NCBI RefSeq assembly: GCF_000208385.1
Contig: NC_015436.1
Span: forward strand, 372,001-436,000
Reading direction: 5' to 3'
Origin: Parasphaerochaeta coccoides DSM 17374
GTDB taxonomy: Bacteria; Spirochaetota; Spirochaetia; Sphaerochaetales; Sphaerochaetaceae
DNA: 64,000 nt
Numbering within the stretch: the first letter of the stretch is position 1; each line of letters opens with the position of its first letter. Below the pieces are notes generated by a model. The model worked only from the letters and a program-made list of their open reading frames with translations, made no database searches and was not told the origin of the DNA. This document shows positions 44,193 through 52,758 of the stretch, piece after piece. Position numbers and translations under genes: made by a program.

Positions 44193-45668
44193 TCACATGT
44201 CCTCAAGCCATCTTACCGTGTCCCAGATTTGGTTCCCGTCATTCTTCTGCCGTGTTCCTGGAGTGCTTCTTCCGTTGCGGATATGTTCCGTGAGCCGTTC
44301 CCTCAATGTCATAAAGACATCCGGGTGGGACATGATCACATTGGTTGTTTCTCCTATGTCCTTGTTCAAGTTATAAAGTTGGAAGGAGGGGAGTGATGAG
44401 GTATCATCCACGCCAGGGCGGGGATATGACCATCCTCCTGAACCCGGACACATCTCCAACTTCCATGTACCCATGCGTATGGACAGGGAGCCGTCAATGC
44501 TCTGATGGATGAGATCATCCCGTACTTCCGGGTGGTTAGGATTGAGCCAGAGAGGAAGATTGCTGACTGAGTCTTCTCCCATGTCGTCAGGAAGCCGAAC
44601 GCCAAGCAGATCCGCCATGGTCGCAAGGAAATCGGCAAGACAGACAATGCGATTGCACACTGTCCCGGCCTTTATCCTGTCCGGCCATTGGATGATCAAA
44701 GGAACCCTATGGCCTCCTTCGTAGATATCTGCCTTTGTTCCACGAAACACATGACTGGGATTATGTCCCTTCTCCAGAAGTTCCTTGTAGTCTGCCATGG
44801 GGGAGCAACCATTGTCCGATGTGTAGACGACAATTGTATTTGAGAGCAGTCCCAAGGCCTTCAGCTTTGAAGTGATTCTCCCCACTACATGATCGCAATG
44901 CAAGACGAAATCACCATATTCATTCGTGCCGGATTTACCTTGGAACTCCAATGAGGGAAGTATTGGGGTATGAGGGGCGGGCAGGGGGAAATACAGGAAG
45001 AACGGGTCATTTTTTTCCGTGGACTGCTTGTCGAGTACATCAAGGGCCTTGTCAGTCAGGTGGTCAAGGACTTCGCTGTGGACAAAGTCTTTTGCGGTAG
45101 GGCCGGGTCGCCAGAATCCTTTTCCGTTTCCTTGGGATATGTGGTCGGGCAGCGCGGTGAATTGATCATTTTCAATATAAACATAAGGAGGCATGTCCAA
45201 GGAGGCACTGATGCCATAATAATAATCAAAACCGTTTTCAATCGGAGAGCGGGCAATCTTTCCTGAATAGTCAATGCCGTCACTGGCGGCAAAATCCGGA
45301 GCCTCACTGAAACATGAACTCTTGGAAAATTGCATCCCCAGGTGCCATTTTCCAATTGCAAATGTCCGATATCCTTGTTCCCTGAGCATATGTGCTACGG
45401 TTTTGCGTCCAGGAGCGATGAGCGGCTCGGAATATCCGCCTATCACGCTGGATTTCAGGAGGGAACGCCAGTTATACCTGCCGGTAAGCAATGAATACCG
45501 TGAAGGCGTACAGACAGCCGAGGTAGCATGGGCATCAGTGAAACGCATACCTGAATCACACATTTTGTCGAGATGAGGTGTCAGGAAGGGACATTGTCCG
45601 TTGTTCCTGGAAATGTCCCCGTATCCCATGTCATCAGCGAGGATATAAATCACATTAGGTTTTTTCAT
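44193..45668 (-). CDS. Type I sulfatase (cytoplasmic)
   Basis: A 491-residue sulfatase of the formylglycine class. Metal-site aspartates D12-D13 (ILADDMGYGD), the modified cysteine C53 in the CTPSR signature (SAVCTPSRYSLLTGR), GKWHLG and the substrate-site segment VYTSDNGCSPMADY. There is no signal peptide, so it acts on imported oligosaccharides. The cysteine-type motif needs an anaerobic sulfatase-maturating enzyme, which is not in the window. It is the last gene of the importer operon; a 14-bp tandem array follows its stop directly. The ribosome site is weak. Confidence 0.92.
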   Translation of the reverse strand: MKKPNVIYILADDMGYGDISRNNGQCPFLTPHLDKMCDSGMRFTDAHATSAVCTPSRYSLLTGRYNWRSLLKSSVIGGYSEPLIAPGRKTVAHMLREQGYRTFAIGKWHLGMQFSKSSCFSEAPDFAASDGIDYSGKIARSPIENGFDYYYGISASLDMPPYVYIENDQFTALPDHISQGNGKGFWRPGPTAKDFVHSEVLDHLTDKALDVLDKQSTEKNDPFFLYFPLPAPHTPILPSLEFQGKSGTNEYGDFVLHCDHVVGRITSKLKALGLLSNTIVVYTSDNGCSPMADYKELLEKGHNPSHVFRGTKADIYEGGHRVPLIIQWPDRIKAGTVCNRIVCLADFLATMADLLGVRLPDDMGEDSVSNLPLWLNPNHPEVRDDLIHQSIDGSLSIRMGTWKLEMCPGSGGWSYPRPGVDDTSSLPSFQLYNLNKDIGETTNVIMSHPDVFMTLRERLTEHIRNGRSTPGTRQKNDGNQIWDTVRWLEDM

Positions 45669-45733
45669 GGTGGTTCATGATGAATGTCCTGCTTCTGTCA
45701 AAAGACATCCACAGGACATTCTCTCAGCATTGT

Positions 45734-47434
45734 TTATTTATACTGACGGTCATAAGCGGTCTGCATCAGATCCAATACTTTGGAGAGTTGCAGTCTTTCA
45801 AGATTCGCAAGGTAATCATTCCAGACTTTGTCATTGTTCACATCAAGAGTACCAACCATGAACTTGACAGCACTCTGGCGGATGAAGTTCGCCAGCTCAC
45901 GCTTTACCGTCGAGAACTTTTCATTTTCCTCAGCGGTGTATTTGAGGGTCGGTACTTCCAGTTCAGGATGCGCATATGGTTTGTACAGCTTGGCCGTCTC
46001 ATCATACAAAGTCTTCTCATTATTGGACGGCAGATAGTAGGCTGGATCATCAGCTCCCGGAGCATTGTTGGCAAGGCCGTTCTTCAGGTCGAATGTCATT
46101 GCGCCAATAAGGACTTGTATCCACGTATCGTTCTGGGGATCCTTGTCGTTCCATAGCCGCAGCTGTTCCCAAATAGCAGGATTGCCATCCAGTCCGACCT
46201 GGTTGGATTTTGCCCAATCCCATGCTTCTCCAATGAAGCCGTTGCGCTGCATCAAGGTTCCTTCCTGGGAATACATGTAATCAAAATAACGGATGATTGC
46301 CTCCGCATACTCACTGTCTGCCGAAATGACCAGCTTTCCTATTTCAGGATTCGCCAGGAAGTTAGGAGTTTCCTGCACACCGTTGGGCCCCTTCAAAGGA
46401 GCAATGGCCTGGAACTGGCTGAAACGCTCTCCGCCAATTGTCGAGAACTGACCTCTCCAACCGCCGGCCACGAAGCCCATGACAGGTTCCTGTGAGCTTT
46501 CCACAAGTTGCGTGAGCTGACTGGAATCCTGGGTGAAGGAGCCGTTATAAATCAATCCTTCCCGGTAAAGCTTGTTGACATATGCAAGACCTTCTCTGTA
46601 GGCATCCTTGTTTACTGATGTATCGACTTTCTTGCCGTTCATCATGTATCCGACATTGTCTTCCGCATTCTGGTTGATGTCAGTGGTCAGGTCACTGTAG
46701 ATGAAAGAGTTGAGGATGAATCTTTCCACCTCGTTGCCCCAGCCTATGATTGAACCAGCAAGAGGTATTTCATCAGGTTTGCCGTTACCATTGGGATCCT
46801 GAGCCTTGATTGTTTTCAACACCTGATAGAATTCCTCGGTAGTGGTGGGAACAGGCAGACCCAACGCATCAAGGAAGGGGCGGTAGACATACATCTTGGC
46901 CATGTTGGTACAGTGGAAACAGCCTTCCAGACGTGGCAGGGAATAAATGTTCCCATCAATATTGGTCATGTAGCCAAGCCCGCCAGGATACTGGTTGAGA
47001 GCAGCCGTCAGATGCGGCATCCATTCCTTGGTATAGTACTTGTTAAGCGGCATGAACAGATGCTCTTGGGCCCCGTAGGTAGCTTCAAGATCATTTTTAA
47101 TGTTGAAGCCAAGGAAAGCATCAGGATAATCTCCTGACGCAAGGGTCAGGGCAAGCTTCTCCGTAGCCGCCTGTTCAGGAACCATGATGTAATTGACTTT
47201 GATTCCTGTCTTTTCTTCCATGTACTTGGAGAATCGATTGGTGTTGTAATCTTCTACACATGGTGGCTGGGCGACCATGATATCCACGGTGATCGGAGTC
47301 TTTACAATAGGATACGTCCCATTAGGGGTATATTCGACAGATACCTTCCTGGGTTGTTCCTTGCCTCCTCCGGCGAACAAAACGGTCGGGACGATGCATG
47401 CTGTCACCAGCAGTGCGACGATGATTTTCTTCAT
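45734..47434 (-). CDS. ABC oligosaccharide-binding protein (LplA-like)
   Basis: A 566-residue family-1 extracellular binding protein with a signal peptide ending VLFAGGGKEQP. The mature protein has the large Lpl/YtcQ-type fold (NRFSKYMEEKTGIKVNYIMV, LASGDYPDAFLG, DPNGNGKPDEIPL). Members of this class bind complex oligosaccharides. GGAGG lies seven bases before the ATG. It follows two permease genes; no ATPase gene is nearby, so the system presumably uses a shared MsmK-like ATPase. Confidence 0.88.
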   Translation of the reverse strand: MKKIIVALLVTACIVPTVLFAGGGKEQPRKVSVEYTPNGTYPIVKTPITVDIMVAQPPCVEDYNTNRFSKYMEEKTGIKVNYIMVPEQAATEKLALTLASGDYPDAFLGFNIKNDLEATYGAQEHLFMPLNKYYTKEWMPHLTAALNQYPGGLGYMTNIDGNIYSLPRLEGCFHCTNMAKMYVYRPFLDALGLPVPTTTEEFYQVLKTIKAQDPNGNGKPDEIPLAGSIIGWGNEVERFILNSFIYSDLTTDINQNAEDNVGYMMNGKKVDTSVNKDAYREGLAYVNKLYREGLIYNGSFTQDSSQLTQLVESSQEPVMGFVAGGWRGQFSTIGGERFSQFQAIAPLKGPNGVQETPNFLANPEIGKLVISADSEYAEAIIRYFDYMYSQEGTLMQRNGFIGEAWDWAKSNQVGLDGNPAIWEQLRLWNDKDPQNDTWIQVLIGAMTFDLKNGLANNAPGADDPAYYLPSNNEKTLYDETAKLYKPYAHPELEVPTLKYTAEENEKFSTVKRELANFIRQSAVKFMVGTLDVNNDKVWNDYLANLERLQLSKVLDLMQTAYDRQYK

Positions 47435-47500
47435 AGCGTAACCTCCAATATTTTTGCATATTTTTCAATATGGTTTACTCAATATGGTCTGCGCAGTTTT

Positions 47501-48412
47501 TCAGCCTTTCACTGATCCAATCATGACCCCCTTCACAAAAAACTTCTGGACGAATGGATAGATGATCAACAGGGGAGCGCTTGCGATGACAATCAACGCA
47601 TACCGAATTGTTTCGGAAAGTCCTTGCGCTCTCGCGGCTGCCGCTACATCGGTCATCATGCTGGGTGTATTCTTGTTGATGATGAGGATATTCCTCAACA
47701 CTATCTGCAATGGATACAACTTTTGGCTTTGCAGATAGATCAAGGCATCGAAATACTTGTTCCATTGCGAGACGGCATAGAACAGTGCCAATACAGCAAT
47801 GATGGCCTTGGATAAAGGAAAAACCATCTGGAACAAAAAACGGATATCGGAACATCCATCGATTTGCGCGGCATCATACAGTTCATCGGTGATGTTTTCC
47901 TGAAGAAAAGTCCTGGCAATGACGACATTCCAGACCGTTACGGCATTGGGCAAGAGCATCGCCCAGCGGCTGTCATAGATACCCAGATTACGGACGACCA
48001 GATAGAGGGGAATGGTTCCTCCCGTGAACAACATGGTGAACATGATCAACTTTGTGACTGTCTTTCTGCCGTAGAACTCTTTCCGTGAAAGAGGATAGGC
48101 AAGAAGCATGGTCAATATGACGCTGGTGATTGTTCCGAATGCTACGTAAAACACTGAGTTGAAATATCCGATTCCAATCTGTTTGTTCGTGAACACGGCT
48201 TTGTAGGCTGTCAGGTCGAAATTCACAGGAAACAACCATACCTTGTGAGCCATCACGTCATGCGCGTTGCTCAGGGAGCTGGATACAATGTAAATCAGAG
48301 GATACGATACGACAAGAAAGCAGAACAAAAGGAATATGTTGTTCACGATGTCAAACATCCTGTCGGCACGCAATTCTTTTTTTCTATATGCAGCATGTTT
48401 GTTCCTTACCAT
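47501..48412 (-). CDS. ABC sugar permease (LplC-like)
   Basis: A 303-residue inner-membrane protein with six helices and the EAA coupling loop ELYDAAQIDGCSDIRFLFQM. MVRNKHAAYRK at the start and the SYPLIYIVSSSLSN segment are typical of the CUT1 LplC/AraQ group. Overlaps the preceding permease gene by 7 bp. Confidence 0.9.
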   Translation of the reverse strand: MVRNKHAAYRKKELRADRMFDIVNNIFLLFCFLVVSYPLIYIVSSSLSNAHDVMAHKVWLFPVNFDLTAYKAVFTNKQIGIGYFNSVFYVAFGTITSVILTMLLAYPLSRKEFYGRKTVTKLIMFTMLFTGGTIPLYLVVRNLGIYDSRWAMLLPNAVTVWNVVIARTFLQENITDELYDAAQIDGCSDIRFLFQMVFPLSKAIIAVLALFYAVSQWNKYFDALIYLQSQKLYPLQIVLRNILIINKNTPSMMTDVAAAARAQGLSETIRYALIVIASAPLLIIYPFVQKFFVKGVMIGSVKG

Positions 48413-49353
48413 AAGCCGCCATCCTTGTCCTTGAGTTTCGCAAGTTTGTTGAAAAGTAAAATCAGACAGATGTTTATGATTGAATTGATGAGATCAATTG
48501 CCGTTGAATAGCTGAAATCGCTGTTGATCAGACCCATTTTATAAACATATGTAGACATGATTTCCGAAGTTTCCAAATTCAGCGCGTTCTGCATCAGGAA
48601 CGCTTTTTCAAATCCAATGCTCATTACGTATCCCATGTTCATGATGAACATGATGATGATGGTAGTCTTGATGCAGGGGATATCGACATGGCGGATCTTC
48701 TGCCATTTATTGACACCATCGACCCGTGCGGCTTCATAAAGCTCAGGGTTGATGCCTGTAAGCGCCGCAAGATAAATGATTGCATTGTAGCCTGTGTTCT
48801 GCCACAGTGCGGACCATACGTAAATATGCCTGAATTTTTCAGGACTTCCCATGTAATTGATTGTTTCCAATCCCACGAGCCGGCGTATTGTGTTGAATAT
48901 GCCCAAGGCGGGATCCATGAATTGCATCAATATTGCTACCATGACGACAGTAGATATGAAATATGGCGCATACGTGACCATCTGTACCGACTTCTTCCAT
49001 CTGGTGGATTTTGTTTCGTTCAGAGCTATCGCCATGATGACGGCAAGAGGGATTGATGCAACCAGCGCGTAGATGCTCAACGAGAAAGTATTCCACATGA
49101 TTCTCAGTGATGAAGGATTTGAAAAAAACTTCTGGAACTGATATAGACCGACCCACGGACTTCCCCATATCCCCTGTGATACCCGGTATCTTTTGAAGGA
49201 GAGAAGTATCCCATACATAGGCACGTATTTGAACATCAGGAAATACAACATCGGTAATGCGACGATCAGATAAAATTGCCAATGTTTCGTCACCTTTTGC
49301 ATGAATGTTTGTGAATGCCTATTCATTCTCATCAGGTTTTTTTCATTTTTCAT
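48406..49353 (-). CDS. ABC sugar permease (LplB-like)
   Basis: A 315-residue inner-membrane protein with FKYVPMYGILLSFKRY near the first helix and the coupling loop ELYEAARVDGVNKWQKI, as in LplB/YteP proteins. It is first in the operon permease-permease-binding protein-sulfatase. The 218 bases before it are shared with the divergent fucosidase gene and should hold both promoters; no consensus could be assigned. Confidence 0.9.
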   Translation of the reverse strand: MKNEKNLMRMNRHSQTFMQKVTKHWQFYLIVALPMLYFLMFKYVPMYGILLSFKRYRVSQGIWGSPWVGLYQFQKFFSNPSSLRIMWNTFSLSIYALVASIPLAVIMAIALNETKSTRWKKSVQMVTYAPYFISTVVMVAILMQFMDPALGIFNTIRRLVGLETINYMGSPEKFRHIYVWSALWQNTGYNAIIYLAALTGINPELYEAARVDGVNKWQKIRHVDIPCIKTTIIIMFIMNMGYVMSIGFEKAFLMQNALNLETSEIMSTYVYKMGLINSDFSYSTAIDLINSIINICLILLFNKLAKLKDKDGGLW

Positions 49354-49571
49354 ACTTCACTGTAGCTATACGACAGAAAAACACGAAAGAGTAACTTTTG
49401 GCAAAAAGCGGTCGTTCATCTGGAATACAGGCGTAAAATTCTGAAAACACCGGGAAAAAAATCAAAAACGACGCTTCTATCCTTGCTTTCTGGAGCTATT
49501 TCCTGATTTTGCCTCTTTTTTCCCCCTCCGCGGCATATTACGCTTCCACTTAAGAAAACAAGGGAGGCAGG

Positions 49572-50972
49572 ATGAAAAAAGAATGGTATTCGCAACAGAG
49601 GCTTGCGGCGATACAGAAATGGAAAGACCTGGCATATGGGATGTTTGTTCATTTCGGATTATATTCCTTGTGCGGCGGCGTATGGGACGGGGAAAATGTT
49701 AAGGTTGGCTACAGTGAGCAAATCCTTTCCCATGGGCCTGTTCCGCAGGATTCCTATGAGGCACTTAAACATTCTTTCTCGATAGAAAATTTTGATGCTG
49801 ATGCAATAGCTTCGCTGGCTGTGGCGGCCGGCATGCGGTATATCGTCCTGACTGCCAAGCATCATGATGGGTTCTGCCTTTTTGATACTGCCACTACTGA
49901 TTACTCCACCATGCATTCCCCCTGTAGGAAAGATATTGTCGCGGAAATGAGTCGTGCATGTTCTACGCATGGACTTGGTTTCGGGCTCTATTATTCCTGG
50001 ATTGACTGGCATTTCCCCTATGCTTTGCCGATTAGCCCTCACAATTCTGATGCAATTCCGCTGGAGCATATGGATTACACCATGGCGCAGCTTACGGAAC
50101 TGCTTACTGGTTATGGTGAGATTTGCGAGCTATGGATGGACATGGGAGCCCCGACGCGCGATCAATCACGGCACGTGGCGGATTTGGCTCACTCCTTGCA
50201 GCCGAATATCATGGTGAATGGGCGTGTTTGGAATGATTGCGGGGATTTCCTGACCATGGGCGACAATCAGTTTCCTGAGCATGAGCTGCAAATGCCATGG
50301 CAGACACCTGCGACCATTTACCATGAAACGTGGGGTTATCGGAGCTGGCAGGAAAGAAAAGATGCGCAAGGGAAGGTTTTCCAATTGTCTTCCGCTTTGT
50401 TTTCCGTTCTGGACGGAGGAGGAAACTATCTTTTGAACATAGGCCCCACGGGCGATGGTTCCATAGTGCCGTTTGAGCGTGAGGTTCTGGAAGGTATTGG
50501 AAGGGAAGTCCGTAAAAGAGGCTTATCCCGGAATCCGCAAGGTACAGTCATAGCGGAACGGATCGAAAAAAACGAGACAGTCCATGAACTGGGAGGCGCC
50601 ACGAAGCAATACAGGTACACGGGAGGCGATTATTATTCGTTTCATCCTATCGTTACAGCTTTGTCATGGAAAATTGAACTGGAACGGGACGCTGTGTATG
50701 AGGTTGCGTACCGCTTGTCTGCTCATCTTGAGAAAGAAATGAAACTATGCCTTGATTGGGAACATGATGGCGGAGCCTCCGATGATGATTCAGATGGCAC
50801 GTTCATTTTTACTTTGAAGCGAGGTCATCAGGAGTCCATTATTTTCACGAATATGGTTATGCGTGCAGGAATCACTACGCTGACGCTCCATACTGTTGGC
50901 AGTCCAATAAAACGTCCTGAGCTGGAAGGTGAAGATATAATCTTGCTTTTGAGAAAACAGAGGAAGGAATGA
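49572..50972 (+). CDS. GH29 alpha-L-fucosidase (cytoplasmic)
   Basis: A 466-residue glycoside hydrolase family 29 enzyme. Signature parts: YGMFVHFGLYS, LTAKHHDGFCLFDT, GLYYSWIDWH and the nucleophile D190 in ICELWMDMGAP; TWGYRSW and NYLLNIGPTGDG follow. No signal peptide, so it removes fucose from imported oligosaccharides. A C-terminal beta-sandwich completes the fold. GGGAGG precedes the ATG, and the next sulfatase gene overlaps its stop, so the two act together. Confidence 0.93.
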   Translation: MKKEWYSQQRLAAIQKWKDLAYGMFVHFGLYSLCGGVWDGENVKVGYSEQILSHGPVPQDSYEALKHSFSIENFDADAIASLAVAAGMRYIVLTAKHHDGFCLFDTATTDYSTMHSPCRKDIVAEMSRACSTHGLGFGLYYSWIDWHFPYALPISPHNSDAIPLEHMDYTMAQLTELLTGYGEICELWMDMGAPTRDQSRHVADLAHSLQPNIMVNGRVWNDCGDFLTMGDNQFPEHELQMPWQTPATIYHETWGYRSWQERKDAQGKVFQLSSALFSVLDGGGNYLLNIGPTGDGSIVPFEREVLEGIGREVRKRGLSRNPQGTVIAERIEKNETVHELGGATKQYRYTGGDYYSFHPIVTALSWKIELERDAVYEVAYRLSAHLEKEMKLCLDWEHDGGASDDDSDGTFIFTLKRGHQESIIFTNMVMRAGITTLTLHTVGSPIKRPELEGEDIILLLRKQRKE

Positions 50973-52363
50973 ACATGTCTGAAAAAGCTCCCAATATCCT
51001 TTTCATTGTGACAGATGATCAGCGGTACGACACAATCAACGCTTTGGGCAATGAGGAAATCATTACACCGAATTTCGACCGCCTGGTTTCGGAAGGAACC
51101 AGTTTTCTCAATGCGTATATTCCGTGTGGATTGACCGGTGCTGTCTGTATGCCTTCCCGTGCCATGATCCATACAGGAAAAGGCTTGTATGGGCTTCAGG
51201 GCAATGGAGAGGATATTCCTTGTCAGGATACTTTGCTTGGAGAGCATTTGATCAGGCATGGCTATCATGCTTTTGGCACTGGGAAATGGCACAATGGCCC
51301 GTCTTCATACACCCGTAGCTTCACGGAAGGTGACAATGCATTCTTTTCAGGCATGTGGGATCACTGGAATGTCCCTGTCTGCAAACATGATCCTACGGGA
51401 GAATATGACAACGTAATCAACTTTGTGATGGATTTCTATAATGCCAAGGACGTGACGAAAATCTACTGTGATTCATTCAATCCGGGGATTCATTCTTCAA
51501 ATCTTCTTGCTGATACGACCATCCAGTTTTTGGAAAACTATGAAGGTACAGCTCCTTTTTTCTGTTATACCGCGTTCCTTGCTCCTCATGATCCCCGTAC
51601 TATGCCACAGGAATTCCATAATATGTATGATGGTCGGAAAGTATCCGTCCCAGCGAATTTCTTGCCTGAGTATCCTGTCTCATACGGAGATGGGCGTATC
51701 CGGGATGAAATGCTGGCTCCATACCCCAGAACCCCGGAGCGCATCATTGCCGAGCTGACCGACTATTATGCCATGATTACACATGTGGATCATGAAATAG
51801 GCAGGATTCTCGATGTCCTGAGAAAGAAAGGATTGTATGAAGATACACTGATCATCTTTTGCAGTGACAATGGCCTGGGACTGGGAAGTCACGCGTTCAT
51901 GGGAAAACAGAATCATTTTGAACATTCCATCAAAGTTCCCCTTATCTTTGCAGGTTCAGGGATTCCCCGTGGCCGAACTGTCACCGCGAATGTTTATCTG
52001 CACGATATTTATCCGACATTATGTGAGTTGCTTGGCTTGGATATCCCGGCATCTGTGGAAGGACGAAGTTTCCTGAAATGTTTTTCCACGAATGTCCAGC
52101 ACAGGGAAGAACTGTATTATTCTTACGGTTCGACAATCCGTTCCATCCGTAGCGGAGATTATAAGTTGATGGAATACATTGGATTGAACGGGGAGCGTTC
52201 AAGTCTGCTGTACGATATTGCCCATGATTCCATGGAACTTCATGATCTTTTTGCTCCTGATGAGCCGCTAGTTGCTGAACTGCGTACCAGACTACTGGTG
52301 GTGAGGGAGCAGGAGGGTGATGTCAACCGTCCGGAATCAAGAATGTTCTGGGAGAGATATTGA
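50969..52363 (+). CDS. Type I sulfatase (cytoplasmic), second copy
   Basis: A 464-residue formylglycine-class sulfatase unrelated in detail to the one at 44193-45668. Metal aspartates in FIVTDDQRYD, modified cysteine C60 in AVCMPSRAMIHTGK, GTGKWHNGP, and CSDNGLGLGSHAFMGKQ. No signal peptide. The first ATG overlaps the fucosidase stop (ATGA); an ATG six bases on (50975) has the better spacing from AGGAAGGA. Being co-translated with a fucosidase, it probably desulfates fucose or a neighbouring sugar before or after defucosylation. Confidence 0.92.
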   Translation: MNMSEKAPNILFIVTDDQRYDTINALGNEEIITPNFDRLVSEGTSFLNAYIPCGLTGAVCMPSRAMIHTGKGLYGLQGNGEDIPCQDTLLGEHLIRHGYHAFGTGKWHNGPSSYTRSFTEGDNAFFSGMWDHWNVPVCKHDPTGEYDNVINFVMDFYNAKDVTKIYCDSFNPGIHSSNLLADTTIQFLENYEGTAPFFCYTAFLAPHDPRTMPQEFHNMYDGRKVSVPANFLPEYPVSYGDGRIRDEMLAPYPRTPERIIAELTDYYAMITHVDHEIGRILDVLRKKGLYEDTLIIFCSDNGLGLGSHAFMGKQNHFEHSIKVPLIFAGSGIPRGRTVTANVYLHDIYPTLCELLGLDIPASVEGRSFLKCFSTNVQHREELYYSYGSTIRSIRSGDYKLMEYIGLNGERSSLLYDIAHDSMELHDLFAPDEPLVAELRTRLLVVREQEGDVNRPESRMFWERY

Positions 52364-52392
52364 TGATTCGCTATATAAGGGGAACCGGATAT

Positions 52393-52431
52393 AAAAAAAG
52401 CAACTAATTACTTATATAGTAACTAGTTGCT
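52393..52431 (-). terminator. Rho-independent terminator of tRNA-Val
   Basis: On the minus strand AGCAACTA...TAGTTGCT arms (8 bp, extended by an inner TTACT/AGTAA stem) followed by seven T. It starts four bases after the tRNA 3' end. Confidence 0.88.
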
Positions 52432-52434
52432 AAA

Positions 52435-52506
52435 TGGGCGATGCCAGGATTGAACTGGCGACTTCCACCATGTCAAGGTGGCACTCTCCCGCTGAGTTAA
52501 CCGCCC
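52435..52506 (-). tRNA. tRNA-Val (anticodon GAC)
   Basis: Full cloverleaf on the minus strand: acceptor GGGCGGT/ATCGCCC with discriminator A, D-arm with AGCGGGAGA, anticodon stem CCACC/GGTGG around loop TTGACAT (anticodon GAC, reads GUC/GUU), and T-arm GTTCAATCC. The CCA end is not encoded. Standard length of 72 bases. Confidence 0.95.
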
Positions 52507-52581
52507 GTAAACCATATACCCGCATCACGCAGGCGAAAATTACCTTACGATATAATTCCAATTCTGTCTAGTAGAAATACA

Positions 52582-52613
52582 AAACAAGACGAAACAAGAC
52601 GTGAAACAAGACG
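52582..52613. repeat. Three near-tandem 10-bp repeats
   Basis: AAACAAGACG occurs at 52582, 52592 and 52604, upstream of tRNA-Val and of the divergent envelope gene. Nothing else was recognised between 52507 and 52758. Confidence 0.75.
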
Positions 52614-52758
52614 CAAGACAAACCTCATCCGCCATTAGTTGTCGTCATCAGTTCAGTGTAGTATGATGGACTTCGTATCTCATTGCCTCAAGCAGGAAAG
52701 ACATTGGTCAATCTCCGGTAACAAAGGCTTTGGAAAAAAAAGGAAAATTGAGAACAAC

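Noticed and set aside
43960-44196. Minus-strand frame of ~78 codons coding for SCHDLPVTTFLSRP repeats
   Set aside because: It arises because the 14-bp unit has no stop codon on that strand. It has only a GTG overlapping the sulfatase stop and no ribosome site. Kept as a finding about the array, not as a gene.
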